A stretch of 45,777 bases of DNA. Origin: a virus. This document shows, one piece after another, positions 45,664 to 45,777 of this stretch (positions are counted from its first letter, which is position 1; every line of letters starts with the position of its first letter). The DNA lies in IMG/VR virus record IMGVR_UViG_3300020183_000138, positions 1 to 45,777 of that record; one strand, given 5' to 3'. A program made the translations under genes and the position numbers. Below the pieces are notes generated by a model. It searched no databases. It was not told where the DNA came from and worked only from the letters and a program-made list of their open reading frames with translations.

Positions 45664-45777
45664 TTAGCCACCCATTCCGGTTCCTTCCACCCCATCCACA
45701 TAGACGGGAAGATCCATGCATTCATCGTACCTCCAGATCTTCTTGTTCTTGATGCGATCAACTCCATCGGAGAACTT
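45664..45777 (-). CDS. Partial gene, paralogue of 45118 gene
   Basis: Runs off the right edge. The visible 37 codons read KFSDGVDRIKNKKIWRYDEC then MDLPVYVDGVEGTGMGG and stop. The first 14 residues and VYVDGVE equal the C-terminus of the protein at 45118, so this is a tandem duplicate. Confidence 0.8.
   Translation of the reverse strand, partial: KFSDGVDRIKNKKIWRYDECMDLPVYVDGVEGTGMGG

Overview
The window is one stretch of a large tailed-phage (Caudoviricetes) genome. Nearly every gene lies on the minus strand, so transcription runs from high to low coordinates. Phage hallmarks are a portal protein, a RuvC-like resolvase, a holin/spanin-type pair, a signal-peptide-bearing lysozyme-like enzyme, four tRNA genes and a multisubunit-type RNA polymerase. 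The host cannot be read directly. A short orphan reading frame with a PEP-CTERM-like end (22722-22808) hints at a Gram-negative, possibly planctomycete- or verrucomicrobium-like host, but only weakly.

Layout, right to left (the direction of transcription). 45.8-33.4 kb: a compact block of overlapping genes of mostly unknown function, with a RuvC-like nuclease, a MoxR AAA+ ATPase paired with a VWA/zincin-like protein, an ankyrin-repeat protein and a portal with an inserted zinc-ribbon-like segment. 33-27.3 kb: small self-contained cassettes. Each has a phage-type promoter (TAAAAATA-N14-TATATATACATAGAGG), often a conserved hairpin leader RNA, one small gene (several exported or membrane-bound, one a trypsin-like lipoprotein), and an intrinsic terminator. 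Two cassettes look leaderless. One has no credible gene and probably makes a structured RNA of about 230 nt. Another carries a structured spacer with two covarying pseudoknot motifs. 27.2-22.9 kb: metallophosphoesterase, a tRNA, an SPFH-tail-like membrane protein, a lysozyme-like protein and a putative DNA-binding protein. 22.9-22.4 kb: a gene-poor stretch with two terminators, the PEP-CTERM-like fragment and a perfect 26-bp inverted repeat.

22.4-3.7 kb: a long run of putative virion proteins. Most are glycine-zipper proteins that share a few interchangeable N-terminal tags (MIKVANN..., M-x-PY-x-H...YKQA, LLRxYLMQKIA). Among them sit a holin/spanin-type pair and a 1639-aa protein that fuses all of the RNA polymerase beta subunit to the N-terminal half of beta', stopping about 88 residues after the catalytic NADFDGD motif. 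The rest of beta' is not in this window. 3.7-0 kb: an inverted-repeat element, a proofreading-type exonuclease, three tRNAs (Arg, Lys, Leu), a glycosyltransferase-like protein and small unknown genes.

Working model (inference): the fused polymerase, encoded among putative virion proteins, could be packaged and injected and could read the distinctive AT-rich promoters of the 27-33 kb cassettes. The promoters, structured leaders, tagged glycine-zipper proteins and split-fused polymerase together are the most unusual content here.
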